DNA from: Agroathelia rolfsii
Lineage: Eukaryota > Basidiomycota > Agaricomycetes > Amylocorticiales > Amylocorticiaceae
Reading direction: 5' to 3'
Assembly: GCA_018343915.1 (NCBI GenBank)
Contig: JABRWF010000002.1
Location: forward strand, 1,240,001 to 1,304,000
Length of the DNA: 64,000 bases
Positions 36,706 to 48,077 of this stretch are shown here, one piece after another. A program made the position numbers and the translations under genes. How positions within the stretch are numbered: the first letter of the stretch is position 1; each line of letters starts with the position of its first letter. Below the pieces are notes generated by a model, which was not told where the DNA came from, ran no database searches, and saw only the letters and a program-made list of their open reading frames with translations.

Positions 36706-37466
36706 GGCCTACACAGGGAATGCAAGGGAGAGGGGGCGGGGCGAGGCTCGATTATTGAACGCATTGGATCAGTGCTTTTTATGTGGGCCAGAAGTTATCT
36801 ATCTGTTCAGGCGGAGGAGCGCCATGCGCATGCATGCGATGCGGGGCTTGAGAGCTATGATAACTGTCGGCTAGCGGGCGTGTGGTGCGTGTGCCTGGAG
36901 TATAGTGGGCAGTATTTCGATATTTACATCACGGCTCACTGAAATCCATGCTTTTAAAGGGACGCATCCATGAACGTGCTATCGACAGCATCATTTTTCT
37001 GCCCTATTCATGCCATTGTGTGGGTGGCACATGTCAAGGCCGCTCCGAATTCAGCCCTCAAATGAAATTCCGATTGTCGTCCAAGACACAGATACAATCC
37101 CCCTCACGTCCACAGCGTTTACAAATTTCTAGCCGGACTGGGCTACCACGCGATGGAAGACAGAACACCAAGTAAAGAGAGCCCCCGGATTGCTTCCATC
37201 AACCAAATTCGACGCGGAGCTTGGGTTGAATTTGGCCGATGCACGTGCTTCAACTCAACCGGTTTGTATCCCTCATGTTCAGTCCCCTGGCAGATGCAGG
37301 GCCTAATTAAGGTGTACAACAACGCATGGTCTTCCGAACATCGATTCATTAGCTAGTTACACCATCAAGGTACTCAGGCGTTTACAACGCGAAGCAGTGT
37401 CAAAAAAAAATGCCATCAAGAGAGAGATAACGAGCACAAGAAAATACCAGGGGTACCGAGTCTTCA
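36706..37466. other. Intergenic between RNase T2 and DMC1
   Basis: About 760 bases without a supported gene. It must contain the RNase T2 promoter next to 36705 and the DMC1 3' end next to 37467. Confidence 0.5.
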
Positions 37467-39548
37467 TCAGACATCAGACCAACCGCCTTCATCCAGCTTA
37501 TACGATGCCTCACTCTCTGGTCTATCTGGGCTATCCACAAGTTTGGCAACGCGCTCTTCAGCTCGTCCTTGAGATACCAGGTACATATGATATCATAAGC
37601 TTGGCATTGATAAGGAGAAGCTATGGGCTTAAGTTCTTACCTTTACGAAGGGCGATCCTCGTCGTTGAAGAATGGGAAAGAATGTGCCCTCCGATTGGCT
37701 TGAGTGCACCTCCGGCAACAAAAGTCATAGTTGCTCCTGGATCGGCTATGATAAAAAGGATCTCAACTGGATGCAAGTTGGGCTACGACAAGAGACTGGC
37801 CGCACATTGGACTTGGTTCGTGATCAACACGGCAATCTGGCTGAAGTGGTAAGTATATTTGAAACATTTGTCCCTAGTTATGTTAAAAGCTCACATTGTA
37901 TTCCTCTGATAATTTACTGAGCTTGGACATCATTTGCGCAAGCTATCGAAAGTGATGGTGAGTCATTAGCACCAATCGAGCACTCTGAACTTGCCTTTTG
38001 TTGTCTCTCGCTCAGCTCTCCACGACCAGAGTAGTCGACCCGGAATAAAGCCATGATCGAATCCACTATCTACTCGGGCCTAAGCTCGTCATCATTGTGC
38101 GAGCCATTAATAGCTTCATACCATCAACCGGAAATCCTTATCCTCCGCAAAACGCATAGAACACTCGCTAATAAGATCCATCTACGAGTTATTGAAATAA
38201 ACGATTTTAACCAATAGTACTATAGAACCAATAGGACATACTTGGTGCTCGCTATTGAATGCACGGGCTGATCCGAGAGTTTTAGCATCTTCGTCTGCCT
38301 TACAGGTGCTGTATAGAGCTTACCATATAAGATATTCTCAAGGACAACGTTGCCGTCCATGCCAAACCTCTCTGCAATCGTTCTGATACGATCGGGACGG
38401 AATGTCCCTATCAATATAACAGGACTTCCGTTACTAGACTTTTTTCGAAAGTAAAAAGGAAACTCGCCTTCAGTATCTATGTATGCTACCTAACAAAAAC
38501 AATCCGAATATCACCTGTGACTCAATTATTTAATGAAAATCATACCTTGCCAGCTGCGCCGCCCATGTCTGATGGCAATTGAGCCATGACGCACATGGTG
38601 TGCGCGAGCTGAGTTTTTCCAGTTCGATATTCGCCATAGACTAAGAAGGGTTCAGTAAATACAAATGTTTGGGTACGAGTAAGAGTATATGCACCTTCAG
38701 AAATGGACTGTGATATGATCCCACCTGAGAGTGATGTTTTTGATACATACTCGTCATCTCTATATATTGATATGGTGACCTGGGACATACCACCTAGAAT
38801 ACTGTCGACTGCTTTGCTACCAGTGCTAATACTGAGTACACGCTTTCGTTTTTCTTGGACCTCAATTCCCGTTGCGAAAGACGAGCCCTAGATACAATGA
38901 AAAAGGAAACTAATGAATTATTTTGATAAAGACTCGCTCACTGTTATCTTATGTGCCGCTTCCTAAACAGAGAGAAGGCATGATTGATGACAAACTCCAT
39001 GATAGCTTATACGACAAACCGAACCTTGATCTTGTCAACCTTGGCTTCAGACATCCCCTTTAGTGCGTAACGGACTATCAGTGGCATGCGAAGGATTTTG
39101 AAGCCAAAAAGAACTCACCTTCAACTTGAGTAACGCCCTTCGCGTCGTCATCGTCACCCCAGACACGGTGTTAATGGCCGCGGCCTGCGACGAGAATGAC
39201 CAAAGGATGCTCAGAGTGACTACGAGACGACTTCATACCTTGAGCTTCTGTATGTCTTGCTGGTTTATACCCTGCGGTGACGCGCAAAAACGATGTTTAG
39301 TGCGCATGTATCCACGTCTGAGGAGACAGACACGGTTTTTGCCTCACGAGATCTTGTAATAGAAGGACTTACATGTTGCTGGAGCTCATCTACGCTATCA
39401 AAGAAGGGCGTCTTATAGTGATGTTTTTAGCGAATTTAAGAGGTGATATGACAACACTCAAAACTCTTACCTCGTCTTCATCAGCGGGTGGTGGGGTAGG
39501 TGGGCGGGAGACAGGTGGAGCACTCTGGGAGAGAGTTCGACGAGGCAT
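37467..39548 (-). CDS. DMC1: Meiotic recombinase DMC1
   Basis: Eighteen exons between 39548 and 37467 sum to 1044 nt and 347 residues with every phase matching. Exons run 39471-39548, 39373-39411, 39239-39271, 39119-39184, 39025-39057, 38942-38962, 38791-38887, 38695-38724, 38546-38640, 38468-38489, 38324-38407, 38242-38267, 38122-38181, 37995-38069, 37895-37942, 37806-37836, 37641-37745 and 37467-37567. The helix-hairpin-helix N-terminus ([18 protein letters not shown]) precedes [11 protein letters not shown], Walker [40 protein letters not shown], Walker B region [19 protein letters not shown] and loop 2 [23 protein letters not shown] and NQVQSDPG mark DMC1 rather than RAD51. It catalyses homologue strand exchange in meiosis. 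Introns 10 and 14 begin with GC. The ATPase and DNA-binding residues all appear intact. Confidence 0.95.
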
Positions 39549-39593
39549 AAATAGTTCTGCGAGTAAAATTAAAGAATTCGAGAATAAAAATGA

Positions 39594-39606
39594 GGGGGGG
39601 GGGGGG
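39594..39606. repeat. G13 homopolymer upstream of DMC1
   Basis: Thirteen consecutive G on the plus strand, i.e. C13 on the DMC1 sense strand, ending 45 bases before the DMC1 start codon. It lies in the 5' leader or core promoter. Long G runs are prone to length errors and to G-quadruplex formation with neighbouring G tracts near 39650-39665. Confidence 0.8.
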
Positions 39607-39855
39607 CTCGACGTGCCCAGTGGATGAGCGAAAAATCTGGCAGGAGGCCTAAGGGGAGGGGGAGGGAAAGGGATAATAGTCAATCGCACGGGGTGACCAT
39701 GAGCACATGATTCACGTCACGAAACTTAATGTCACACACAGCTTATCATTGGCAGGCTAAAGTCAATGCGCATTGCAATCAGAATGAAACAACAATTCGA
39801 ATATTATCGAATAAATCAGTCTCAGAAAACCAGTGATGCATCATATCTTATGATG

Positions 39856-41949
39856 CTAACTATCATCCACATAGTCTTCAGCAGCTACAACCTCTACCCC
39901 ATCCTCCTCAACCGCAGGCGTACGGCTCTGTTTTCTACGTGAAGGCTTCTTGGACCCTTCTCTTGAATGCTCTGGTTCGGGAGCGGATTTTTGGATGATA
40001 GTCGCAGGGGGTGCCGGGGCGCGGATCTCCGGAGTTGGCCCTGAGAAATCTTTTTGAGTCATACGCGAGAGAGTGTCAATGTCTGAATAGACAAAGGAGC
40101 TCAGTCAGAATCGCGATAACTTAAGACAAGAGGGAGGCTGAGAGACAAACCGTATGGTAGTGGATTTTTCAGACACCAGTTGATACGATTTGGATTGCGT
40201 TTATCCTCCGCCTTGAACTTAGCCTTACATGCAGCGCGAGTCCGACCAGGTAATACATAACACATCAGCTGGTAGTTTTCTCCGTATCGCCGTAGGGCCT
40301 ATGCAGGTAATAGCAGCCAAGTTGATTTTGTTTCCCGAGGCATGGTATTACTAATCAGAATGCTCACATCATAGAATAACTCGGTTTCAGCCCCACTCCA
40401 TCGCTGGCCAGGTGGTTTTTTACTGTAAGACAGGGAGTTTGTGTATTTTGAGCGATCAGTTTCCTCGATAGTTTCATAGTGTGCCGTCTCATCGATTTCC
40501 TCTTCTATTGCACCAAGATCGTCGAAGACTGTAGTGCCATTAGCGCCTACACGAACGCGCGTGCCAACATTCGTGCTGGGCGTATAGGTCGAGTAGTCAA
40601 AGTCTACATCTTCTTCGTCACCGTCGTCTGCGTCAGGATCTTGCTCTTCGTGTTCTATAATAACTTCATCATCTTTATCCTCAAGAGTAGACGGCATGTT
40701 GGTGTTGGAGGTAAGGGTAGAGATGTTGCTATTATTACTTTCCTCCTCCTCGTCTAGTCTACGCCCAAACTTGGCAGCTTCCGCAATCGCACGTTGTCGC
40801 GCTCTTCGTTCTCGTTGACGTTCTTTCCATGTAGTATGGTTGCCAACAATCTCAGCACCATGGGTGCTAACCTTTCCGTGACCAGAGTCATAGATAAGGT
40901 CTTTCATTGTCGTCGCGGTAGCATCTAGTGGTGGACCAGGGTCGGCAGACAGGTCATATGGCGGAGGAGAAGGCTTCTTCGAACGACCACGAGAGCCTCT
41001 ACGCTGCTTCTTATTCGTTGTTTCTTCGTCTGCAGCATCACACTCGCCGTCGTCGTCAACAGATTGATCTGTGCTGGCTTTCTTTTTCCGTTTCCTCCCC
41101 TTGTTGGGGCGCTCACTTCCCTCTTCCTGAGCATCCTGCCCTGCTGCTGCTTCAGCAGAGAATTTTTTGGATTGACGCCCAGTTCGAGGCTTAGATGTTG
41201 TTGCGAAAGGAATGTCGATAGTTGCACCAGATACTGGCGGCTCCTGTGGAATGATTGGAACTGAAGTAGAGGCAGGATCTTCAAAATGAAAGGTCGGTAC
41301 GGAGTAAAGGTTTTGCGAGCCAGGAGTCGGGATGAGAGTAGCAGAAGTTGACGGGATAGACGAAGCATAGCTATCAAAGTTCAAGGTAGGCACAGCTGAC
41401 TCATCCAAATAAGGCTGAGAAATATGGTACTGAAAGGGTGGTGTAGATGTTGATTCGGATGTGGGCAGGTTTATCGCTTGAGGTTGAGATATCCCAGTAG
41501 ATGAATCAGACAACTGAGTGTTTGATTGGAGTAAAGGAGGTCCTAGAATACTAATGGGGGTGCTAATGACGGTAGGAACTAAGGGTGTGAGCTGCACTGA
41601 AATTTGAACATTTTTTGGCCGTCTCTGTTGCTGATTTGAAAGCTCGATTGAAGGTATCGCGTGAGCGGGGACCTGGGCAGGCGGAGGCATAGAAGAGAAG
41701 ACATTTTCATCGAGAGTATGAGAGTGAGCAGCAGGGGCTGATAAAGGCGGCTCGATATCTCTTGCAGGAGTGCTTGAGGGAGCTGTAGAAGGCTGACGAG
41801 AATCGGACGCTGGAGCACCAATCGGTCGCGGCCGAGGTCTTGCTACGGGTCTGAAAACAGGCCCGCCTTTTTCTGTGATAGCAAGGCCTTTCAGAGATAT
41901 TTATTCATAAAAAAGACGAGATCAAATACGTACGAATGCGGCTTGTCAT
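39856..41949 (-). CDS. BDP1: TFIIIB subunit B'' (BDP1), SANT domain
   Basis: Four exons (41934-41949, 40368-41887, 40151-40298, 39856-40082) give 1911 nt and 636 residues. The first exon is only 16 nt (MTSRI). The N-terminal half is disordered and Pro/Ser/Thr-rich. A basic stretch GRKRKKKAS and KKQRRGSRGRSKK suggests nuclear import. The conserved core is the Myb/SANT region at about residues 505-560: PPGQRWSGAETELFYDALRR, YGENYQLMCYVLPGRTRAAC and KAKFKAEDKRNPNRINW. This matches BDP1, which joins TBP and BRF1 in TFIIIB to recruit RNA polymerase III to tRNA and 5S genes. An acidic segment full of Asp and Glu precedes the SANT domain. The gene is head to head with the next one, 252 bp apart. Confidence 0.92.
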
Positions 41950-42201
41950 TGAAAGAGAGAAGATAAGGAAGGAGCCCGGTACCGCCCCCGACACAAACTT
42001 GACCAGAGACCACGACCGCGACTTTGGACCCGGCTCGTCAAAGCCGCCCGTCGTCGGGCGCACAGTCTAATACAATGTCAAGGTTCTTTGCGGATAACTA
42101 CCATTCTGCCCTTAGACACCATCTAACATGACCTACTTGATTCAGCAAGGGCGCCTCAAGCCGAACTCAGCACATTAATCTCCCCACAGCTTCAACTCCA
42201 G

Positions 42202-43906
42202 ATGAAGACGACTCGTCCAAAACACAATCCATCGCAAACAGGTCCGCAGACTTTTTTTCGTTACATTCCATATGCCCCTTTCAATGCTGATCATGCCACA
42301 GCTTCGTTCTGCATCAGTCGTTGAAACAATGCAAGTCTTATCTCGACATTGCTTTTTATCTGCCATTATACTGAATTCATCCAAGCGCGCGACAAATGGC
42401 TATATCATACATTCCCCAAATTCTCCTCTCGTGCACGACCTGGAAAGCATGAAGATACCGTCCCCCCACCCCATACTATCCAATATCGTGGAAAATGTGA
42501 CATGCATATGGGACCGCACGCCTTCCCAGATACGATGATTTACGAAGTTCATTATTTACCACTTGCCATGTCCTACCCAACCGGAAAGTGGATTGAAGCT
42601 AATACAAACGACTTCTACAATCGACCTACGTCGGGGTCATCGCCTACACAAGACTCAGCATCATCTCTACTCTCATCTCTTCCTATGTGCATTCCAATCA
42701 CCCCGCAACTCGTCTCAGAAGTCAAGGACGCGGCATCCACGAATCCACCACTTGCTAATTTGCTACAGTTGGCTTTGACAGGCGCAGCTAATCCCGACCA
42801 ACGACAAACCCTAGTTCTGTTGATTCAATCTCTGCCTGCCGCCAGTAGACCTACGAATGACCCTAGCTCTGTTCCATCTTCTAATCAAAATGATTTTTCT
42901 GCTCATGTTCCCGCCCCAATTTATGCTACCCGTCAATGGGACCTAGTTTTTGAGTTCCGGGAGCTGCCATCCGAGAGATGGATCTTCCCTCGTGGGCATA
43001 TTGTATGTAAACGACAAAAGGAGGCTCCATCCCCATACTATGTCGGTGATTGTACTATCACCGCAGCGATTCCGTTTGATAGGACATCTTGGGTGCCAGT
43101 GTCTGATCCCAAGCCTTCTGCACCACCGGAACGTATGATGTTTACTTTAGGAAGAACGCCAAATGCGGTATGGGATACCCTAGAGCGTTGGTCTGACACC
43201 ATGCCAAAAGACAGCCAAGCATACCTTGATTCATTGGTGAGACATCATTAAAGACTGAGATTTCAATTATATTAGATTACTGACTATCCAAAAGTCCAGC
43301 TCCAAACCAAAGCGTGTTTACCTAAAATATCATCTTCCCGAAGGGGCTCAGCTTACTCAAATAAAAAATGTAAGCTCCTACACGTTCATGCGTTGGGGTA
43401 TCATATTGACACGTCTCATCCTTCAGGCAGCAACAGCTCCACCCGCCACTAAACCCATCAGGCCAAATCAATCAGAACGCAATAGGTCCAGACAGAAGCG
43501 ATCTACACAAGCAAATGAATCGGCCCCATCGACATCCATGGCGCCTGTTGAGGCTACCACGAAGCGTCGCCGCAAATCTTTCCAAGCACAGGATCAAGCA
43601 TCAGAGTTGGTACCCAGTCAATCCGCACCTCAGCGTCGAGCAAGGATCAAGATTGCCTGCTACTCCTGCGGCAAGATGGATGTGCCCTTGCTGGCCAATG
43701 GTCGTACGTCTAACTTTCTGCTTAAAATCGATAAATTTACGTATGTACGAATAAAAATAGGGTTTTGCGCTCCCTGTATTGAATCAGGGAAAGCTGACAC
43801 CGTAAAAATTGTCACTGACGAAATGTCTGGCGAACCGATACCACTGTCCGCAATCTCCCCTACCCAGGGCCCCGGTGAAGGCGCCGCCACGCCGAATCCT
43901 TCATGA
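42202..43906 (+). CDS. Uncharacterised protein with CxxC-CxxC zinc site
   Basis: Five exons (42202-42319, 42386-43236, 43295-43369, 43427-43700, 43761-43906) give 1464 nt and 487 residues. The N-terminal third contains YRGKCDMHMGPHAFPDTMIY. The middle has a compact segment RQWDLVFEFRELPSERWIFP, followed by AAIPFDRTSWVPV and MMFTLGRTPNAVWDTLERW. A basic, Ser-rich stretch with RRRKSF precedes the zinc-site ACYSCGKMDVPLLANGGFCA (next residue P, then C), so four cysteines in two CxxC pairs about 14 residues apart. That spacing and the C-terminal location recall a GATA-like or zinc-ribbon finger, with a nuclear role likely. I recognise no named family. The first exon boundary (GTTGAA donor) is the weakest call; the start ATG follows from it. 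Confidence 0.7.
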
Positions 43907-44128
43907 GCCCTATCTCATCTCGGAAAGATGGCTCCTTTTTACTATTCAAACCACTGCATTGTAGACCTTTCATGGGATCTGTCCACCTTCTCCCTGTTTT
44001 TAATTTTGCGCGATACCCGGTTAGCCTGTATAATATAAACCCAATATGAAGATGATAGGCAGTAACCAGAACTTGATCAAATGGCCGTTTTTCTTTTTGT
44101 CACCAAAGCACTGATTGTCCATCTGCGC

Positions 44129-45199
44129 TTAAGCCTCTCCTATAGCACTTTCTTTGACTGGGACTTGGATGGAAATAACAGAGGAAATCGAGTCCGACCG
44201 AGCCCTCATGACAAATGAGTTGAAATGCGAGAGTGGGGCCAGTTTATACAAGGTAAGAGATGCAGACGTCGAAGGTGTCGAGCGTGTTGAGTCTGAATGT
44301 GTAATAGCACAGGTTAGTGAGAACAATGGGCTAGTGTGAGCGCTGTGGAAACGGGTCGTTGTTGGCGAGCCGGCATATCTTGTGATGATCGATGAGTACG
44401 TTTTTGCAGCGTCTTTGATAACTGGACTAACTAGTTGACTGCATATACACATTCGAACTGGGTGGTAAGTCGGGTGGCGTCGGTCCTACGACGCTGATCT
44501 GCCGTGACCTCGGTTGACGGGAGACCAGCAGCGAACGGGGAGGGTAATGATGTAGTGTACCTGGTAAGGGAAGGCGCATCTTTCGCATGACTAATCCGCT
44601 TGATGACCCTACCGATGATGACTGCGACCCAGACCAGCTTTTTCTATCAGTGTCACGCGCATAAGTCGTTATTTGTTCAAGATTGTCATCTAAAAAATTA
44701 GATTCTAATATCTCAGTCTCTCGAATGAGTACATTCCTGTTGATTAACCAACTTTCTCTAGTGTGTGTACGTATCCCGATCAAGCGCTAATGTGTTGAGC
44801 TTCGCGCTAAGGATATCCACATCAACATGATATTTGTCCTCATCATAGCGTAACCTTCCGCGTTGTCTCGTTTGAAAAGGTGAATGGTAGGACCATGAAT
44901 GGGTCTCGTATATATTGATACTTATAAGAGGTGGTCTTGGAGACGTTGGGTGATATTGTCGATGTATGCGCGGATGAGAAGCGCGGATGAGAATAGATGT
45001 GAGTGATGGACATGACGGGCGTCGTTGTTTGAGTAAAGATATTGGTGGGCCAGGATTAGATATGTTACCACAATAACCGTTCAGGTCAACCTCCCAAATA
45101 TAAATTTTTGGCCTTCTGTAGTCGTTCGTGTCCGTTCGGTGTGTGAACCACCCGGGGGCTAATCCGAGTCTATGGACAGAAATATTGGATGCCTTTTTA
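44129..45199 (-). CDS. Uncertain gene, long Met-less open frame and spliced tail
   Basis: On the minus strand a frame is open for about 145 codons from near 45208 to 44772 with protein-like composition (YRRPKIYIWEVDLNGYCGN, later LRYDEDKYHVDVDILSAKL). It continues in phase across possible short introns into NVLIRETEILESNFLDDN, then RRRTDATRLTTQFEYAAKTY, and ends at the TAA 44129-44131. It has no ATG before the open stretch, so a 5' exon must lie upstream, probably beyond a TGCTAAC-type branch site near 45215. One proposed intron is only 34 nt. Composition is Ser/Thr- and Arg-rich; no domain is recognised. It could be a fast-evolving gene or a pseudogene. Confidence 0.42.
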
Positions 45200-45783
45200 G
45201 GAAAGTAAAGTTAGCATTTGTATCAGCCGATGCAACCGCATTCGGGTCTAGTGTTTTGGCTGCTTTGTTACACGGATTTGATGACGACGGAATTTGATGA
45301 AACAAATTAAGGCCCAGTAGTATATTACTGCACCCTGGAAGATTGAATAAGTCTTTGTATCATACAAAGTTATATTGATCGTTGTGGTAATTGCCAATGC
45401 ATGGATTGGCAATAAACACTATAGGTGGTACTGTGATGTTAGGCATACAGGGTTTATTTACTTGCCCACGCTACATGTCAAGGGGATATTATCACGGCTA
45501 TACTGTTTCGAAGACAAGGTAGGCCGGGTGTAGGGTGCACCCACATAGAAATGCATGCTAAATCATCCACGGGTGCATATGCAAATGAATTATTTACAAA
45601 CTAATGTTACAACACTTGCTATTCACAGATTAAAGTAACTATGTTAATTGAAGGCAGACCGGAAAAGGATGTTAACTCACAGAATAAATACAATGCGATC
45701 AGGGCATTCTTGTTCGAAAAAAAAAAGGATACTAAAGAGATAGAACGCCAAAGCCTCTTTGAGGATAACGCTAAATAAAGCGT
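45200..45783. other. Intergenic, possibly 5' exons of the uncertain gene
   Basis: No clear coding pattern. ATG codons near 45362 and 45387 on the minus strand open only short frames. The 3' end of the F-box gene begins at 45784. Confidence 0.35.
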
Positions 45784-47714
45784 TTATTCGTCAGCTCCAA
45801 GAAAACTATCATGCTCGGAATGGCTCACCAGACTGAAACTGAAGGGGGGTACAAGGATTAAGTTGTCCTCTGATATCATGATACTCTGCACGTCATTTTT
45901 CTCAGCATCTAATTTGAATACTGTCTTGCAATACGGGAGAGAAGTCTGGATTCGATCGCGAAAAGCATCCCATCTGCTTTCATGTTTTGATGTAACAACG
46001 GTTGATGCAGGGAAATGCTCTGCGTGGAATCGCTGGAACGATAATCGATTGAAATCCAAGACGCAAGCATAGATTGGCGACGAGTTTGGGCTGGGTGTAT
46101 TTACAGCATCCCCGTTGGGCGCTACTCCGATTTCTTCATCAGAGCCATTCTCCTCATCCACATCTTCCCATTCATCGCCTTCACCGTCAGTATCATCCTC
46201 AAGAAGTACCGGTTCTCCATCGATTTCAAGAAGTGTGCGGTCATCTGATTTGAAAACAAACCTTGAACCGTATACAAAACACACCCAGGATTGTGGTAGA
46301 CTTGGGATCTGGAGTATACGTGCGCCATAGAGCCCCCAGTCATCCCAATCGACCGTTTTTTCGACACCAAGATGCGACAGGAAGGTCGATACCGGTATAA
46401 ACAGGCAAAGAGGTCTCTGGTGCATGCCGTTTGTAATTTCTAGTCGGATCATGCACAGCTGGCTCCCGTTTCCAGCAGTATAGCCGGATGAAGAACCAAA
46501 GCTGAAGAGAGGGGTAGTCTCAGGGGCTGGTACTGCACCAGGCAACGGGTCCAAGTATATTTGAGCCGAAAGAGGAAATTCCCCGTCTTCAAAAGCTGGC
46601 AAAAGGAAGCGTGTCCCTAGTTGTAGGTGATCGACGGAGTTCGCAAGGGCCAAACTTGAGAGAGCTAGGTCGATTACGCAAAAACATATCTCAGGCTCAA
46701 ATTGATTGTGCGATAAGCCGGTCAGGACGCTACAGAGGATGTGATGATCCGTGATAAAAGTGTACGAGATTATGCCTCTGTTCGCGATTGCCTAAAATAA
46801 TTTATCAGTTAAATAATTGAAGTATATAAAATCAATCTGACCAGAACAGTGCGACCCGTTTTCCACTCAAACACGATGAGTTCCGTAAAATGTATCGATC
46901 TTTCGACGAGAACAGCAACATAGCTGCCGCATATTCGAAGGGAGAATGTCAACGTTTCATGGATTGGACTACTGGGAGTTTGATGAATCAAGTGCCCGGA
47001 CGTTCCTGTTGGTGATTGAGGGTGAGGCTTTCCCGTGGATATCGTTCGCAGGTACAGATGCAACCTTAGGAGAAACATTAACGTTGATAGCATGAAAGGA
47101 GAAGATAATGAAGTAACGAACTGTCTATCTTGATTAGTTACGCGGGCGAGCGCTAATAAATCCTGGCCGGGATCCATCGTGAAGTCACGAAAATTGACTT
47201 CTATGTTTTCCAAAGTCCAAGATTGAGGCTCTATCTGGCGAGAAATTGCGGCTAGTCTATGGAAGCGCAGTGCGGTACGCCTTCCGAGGATACTATCTCC
47301 TGGTATTGTCTGCGCAAGAACGCCGCCTGCAAGCTCCCAGAGATTGCCGCGATCCATATAAACGGAAGACCTGTCGTTAAAAGATCCTCTGTACCAGGTT
47401 TCAACGAAAGCTCTCAAGGAATCCATGCGGTCCTTGACAGCCATTTTTTTATCCGGATTATTTGAGCATTGTGCGGCATATAGATCAATTTTATATTGCA
47501 GGGAGGTAGTGCCATCGATCAGTTTCTTCCAAATACCACAGACCTAAGAGTAAAACATGAGCCGTGATACCAGGAATCAATCATTACTTTAGAATTAGCG
47601 AGTACATACAAATCGGCATCGGAGAAGGGAAGTAACAGGGAGGTTATCAAGACATTTAGAAAGCAACTCTTGAGGGAGATCCTGAAGACGAGTTTTTACT
47701 GTTACGTCCAGCAT
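45784..47714 (-). CDS. F-box protein
   Basis: Three exons (47610-47714, 46842-47543, 45784-46791) give 1815 nt and 604 residues. The N-terminus is a standard F-box: LQDLPQELLSKCLDNLPVTS and LLRCRFVCGIWKKLIDG, split by the first intron. The rest alternates strand-like hydrophobic segments with polar loops, as in the beta-propeller-like substrate regions of the large F-box families of mushrooms. An acidic stretch (DDTDGEGDEWEDVDEENGSD) interrupts it near residue 450. It would act as substrate receptor of an SCF ubiquitin ligase through SKP1; the substrate cannot be inferred. Splice phases are zero at both introns. Confidence 0.83.
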
Positions 47715-48077
47715 ATTTATCCGGAGAGTTGTAGACGTATAAGAACTGGGAAGTTCAAAATGTAACCATCAATCCATGCGCAAGTGCCAGTGACTTTCAA
47801 AAGTTAGTGGGTATGATCACTGCTGCCGATCTGAGTGCTGCACGTCATCGCGTCATCGACGATAAATATGCTGCTCTTATATGGTATATGGCGGAACACG
47901 TGCCGCGCCGGATCATCCCGGGGGCCAGATCACCATTTTACAGCAGTTCTTACGGTAATAGATGGAAGGGCAGCCGTGGCATATGTGGAAAAAGAAAAAC
48001 TTGTTGAAATTTAAGTACAGATATAAGAATGGCCGATAATAATACATCTCTTCGACCGTCATTCCACCTAGCCTGGG

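Noticed and set aside
37467..39548. RAD51 as the identity of the recombinase.
   Set aside because: The segments [24 protein letters not shown] and [13 protein letters not shown] match DMC1 better than RAD51, and the N-terminus is short.
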